NCBI GenBank assembly: GCA_013396755.1
Contig: VWZF01005684.1
Coordinates: forward strand, 124,001-188,000
Reading direction: 5' to 3'
DNA length: 64,000 bases
DNA from: Sclerurus mexicanus
Lineage: Eukaryota; Chordata; Aves; Passeriformes; Furnariidae
Under the pieces are notes generated by a model. The model was not told where the DNA came from. It was given only the letters and a program-made list of their open reading frames with translations, and did no database searches. The stretch's first letter is position 1. Every line of letters begins with the position of its first letter. Positions 61,471-64,000 of the stretch are shown here, one piece after another. A program made the translations under genes and the position numbers.

Positions 61471-62962
61471 ATTCATACTTAATGCATATTAGACTTACTT
61501 GTTGTCACTTTACCTTCTTTTCTATTAGAATTTTTAAGAATTTGGTTCTCATGGTCTTCATATACTTAACAGTAAGTTTAATTAACATCATACCTTATGA
61601 AACCACAATTCTAGTAATTTCCATGCAAGAAACAATAACACATAAATTACATCTTGAAGCATGGTAGCATTTTATGTGTGTATTTTAAAGAGAAACAGCT
61701 GTGGAACTTTTAACTTAGTTATTATAACAAAACAGAATTTTTACACTTTATTTTTTTTTTTCCAGCTTCTCAGGAAAAATTATAGGAGAAGCTGACAAAA
61801 AATGTTTGCATGATCTTGTATCCTTCCATCTAGCTGAGATATAGAACTTTTTGGGGAAAAAAATGGAATACCATCATTCATCAAGAGCTATTAAAGTTTT
61901 TGTTTGGGTCTCACAGACTCTTTTCTTTGACAAGCCAATTTCAGTATAAGAAGGACCTTAATGCCTCATCAAATAAATAAACAAAGTCAACTGTAGCTTT
62001 CTTGATCTTTTTCAAGTCTAAACATACTTAAGGGAAGTTTAAGCTTTTATTCTGAGAAAAGGATCTATCATGAAGCGTGAGGGCTGAAGGAGGTCTCAAA
62101 ACAGGAAAGGAAGTGTCTCAGGTTTACAGAGGAGGATTTCTTTCAGGGAGAAGGTTATAGGATTAGTGTTTTTCTTCTAAATCTGTACTCTTTCCTGTAG
62201 CACTGCTAAATTTCAACCTGTAACACTTAAAGGGTCTGAGGGTCTCAAGCTACTTTCAACATGTAAAGCAGCACTGAAAATTATTTTGAAAACTACAACT
62301 AGTGCTATGCTGGTATTCAAACCTAAATAAAGTTAAACAATTTTTTTCACAAGACCATTTGCATATGTTTTATATAACTGTGAACAACATTTTTTTATTC
62401 TTGTACTAGCATTTAAACATCTTTTCTCTAGCATTATGTTCTTTTATATTTCTTTCAAATTGTTCTTTTTCCTTCCTCCTTATGGGACCTGTTAAAGGTG
62501 GTTTATCCCCTTCTCCTTCTCCTTGGCATTATACTGGTTTGTGTATTCACTCACCTCATATCTTTGTCCTCTTGTGCAGTCCTCCCCACTCAACCAAATC
62601 AGATCTAAGCCCCTCTTTAGCCCTACTGTCTCACTCTTTGGGTCTGCAGCAGTGTCAGCTCCCTGTACCTCAGTGTACTGGAAAGGAAGAACATCAAGTC
62701 TACACCTTTTTTGGGAAAAGGTTTACTCTAGATTATACACTTGCTTAAAAAGAAACCCTTTTCTCTAGAAACTATTAATCCAAAATCACAGTAGCAATTT
62801 TCGCCCCACCCATGCCCTTGCATAATTACCAAACATATCCAACATGAAAGAGTGGGTGGGGTTAGAACAGATCCTTGCAAAATTCCCATGAAAATAATTC
62901 ATATGAAACTACTCAGTCTTGAAGTACCAGACAAAAAGTATTCACTCTGAATAGGTCCTTCA
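61471..62962. other. Unique DNA, no gene seen
   Basis: No supported gene. Overlapping plus-strand frames at 62482-62768 in two frames are not accompanied by recognisable domains. Confidence 0.5.
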
Positions 62963-63081
62963 GGTTTGTTTTTGTTTTGTTTTGGGTTGTTGGTTTTTTG
63001 TTTTTTGTTTTTTTTCCTAGAGTTTGGCGTTCTTTTGGGGGTTTTGGTTGTGCATTTGTTGGTTCGTTTGAATTTTTTTCC
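62963..63081. repeat. G/T-rich low-complexity tract
   Basis: TTTTG, TTTGGG and GGTTTT units on the plus strand, with only short interruptions. The two minus-strand K/N/T-rich frames (62899-63107) are read from it and are not proteins. Confidence 0.88.
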
Positions 63082-64000
63082 CTTCTTAAGTTGCATTTTG
63101 TGGTCATGGCTTGGAGCTTGTGTTAAAAAACTGAGAACTTAACTTTTGCAGCTTAATTTTCACATTACAGTAGCAGATACTCTTATAAACTCAGTTGCCT
63201 TCTGAGGAGTTAGTGAGCTGAGTAGAAAAAGTGCAGCTAGTACAGAAACAAAGTAAATTCTAAATGCATTACTTCTTCTCTTCTCCTTTCCAAATACAAA
63301 ACATTTAACTACATTGCATTCTTTGATTTTTGATAACAGGGCTCAGTTTCTAAATGTAATGTGCCCCAGGTTACTTCGTAAGTTTTCTTGGCCTGTGATC
63401 AGGAGCACACCTGACAGATGCAGACTACCTCTCCTGTCACCCTCATGTAATCCTTCATGTTTTGTATCAAAGAATTCCTTCAGCAGTTGAAAGCAAATTT
63501 ATCCTCAAAGGTATTTATGACAAATAAAATGATTCCTTTTAATGCATGGACTGTTTAATCCACCAACCTATTAAATACAGTATACCTCCAGCAAACAACC
63601 ATTACTTCTCATTACCATATTGCACTTAAAAACACAATTAATCCTTTAATAGGAACCTAAAATACATAGTTTCCTCTATGCAGCACCTCTGCTGATAGTA
63701 ATCTGCAGAAAGTGGTATCCAAAAGTTAATTAAGAGCAAAGTGTTCTTACATATTAGGCTTCCTGTTCAGACACACAATGGCTTGATGTTATTGGTGCTT
63801 TCACTGATTAAAAGGATTTACAATACATAGTTTTGGGAAAGAAGCTCTATAATTGCTGCTAATTGCCTTCATTTTTAGATGGTTGGATATATTTCACATG
63901 AATCTTGTTTAACTGTGCTAGATATTTTCCAAGCATATATATTAAATTTTTCCTTTTATTAATTCAGGAACTAACTACCAGTTTCTTTTCTTCCTTACTG
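63082..64000. other. Unique AT-rich DNA, no gene seen
   Basis: No gene or repeat family recognised. 63530-63760 is somewhat more complex, with several TTAAT words, and might be conserved, but I cannot support a call. Confidence 0.45.

Noticed and set aside
1..64000. CRISPR arrays, operons, bacterial mobile elements
   Set aside because: The window is vertebrate DNA; the only regular repeats are microsatellites without spacers.
1..64000. tRNA genes
   Set aside because: I found no A-box and B-box pair with a plausible cloverleaf by eye; a tRNA scan would be needed to exclude them fully.

Overview
This window reads as vertebrate nuclear DNA from a bird. It is AT-rich, has no bacterial-type gene density, and carries several 5'-truncated CR1 retrotransposon ends, whose 3' tails (read here on the + strand as repeats around 'cagaatca/catagaat') are the hallmark avian interspersed repeat. 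I find no protein-coding exon, tRNA or intact rRNA gene that I can support. The stretch looks like a gene desert or a very large intron. Two runs of N (11487-11549 and 34778-35600) and one single N (31702) show it is a draft assembly.

Layout: 1-8.6 kb is unique AT-rich DNA with a (GGAT)n microsatellite at 2.26 kb and a conserved-element-like block at 6.05-6.36 kb. CR1 fragments, all inserted in minus orientation, lie at 8.65, 15.9, 24.5, 31.1 and 61.4 kb. A polypurine GAAA/GGAA tract with an assembly gap lies at 11.36-11.66 kb. At 29.4-30.7 kb there is a retroviral LTR remnant (CCAAT boxes, TATA-like box, AATAAA, U5, short leader) followed directly by a second, unassigned TG...CA-bounded block. 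At 33.9-35.8 kb sits a minus-strand non-LTR retrotransposon that is not CR1: it keeps the end of an RTE-like reverse transcriptase, broken by a stop, a deletion and the large N gap. A GC-richer unassigned block is at 38.4-39.0 kb and a second (GGAT)n array at 41.25 kb.

The most notable feature is at 44.45-45.03 kb: on the minus strand a 5S rRNA-like head is followed by a Deu-type SINE body and a LINE-like tail, together about 577 bp. This matches the architecture and length of the ancient 5S-derived amniote SINEs (AmnSINE1 / 5S-Deu-L2, SINE3 superfamily). Copies of that age are normally unrecognisable unless selection preserved them, so this is a good candidate for an exapted regulatory element in a gene desert. 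Other unique blocks (6.05, 17.1, 18.4, 20.6, 28.4, 47.6 kb) look like possible conserved non-coding elements by texture only.

Because no gene is present, there is no operon or pathway to describe. The biology readable here is repeat history: very old SINE (amniote-wide age), CR1 copies of several subfamilies (avian age), a retroviral LTR, and an RTE-like element whose presence in a bird suggests horizontal acquisition.
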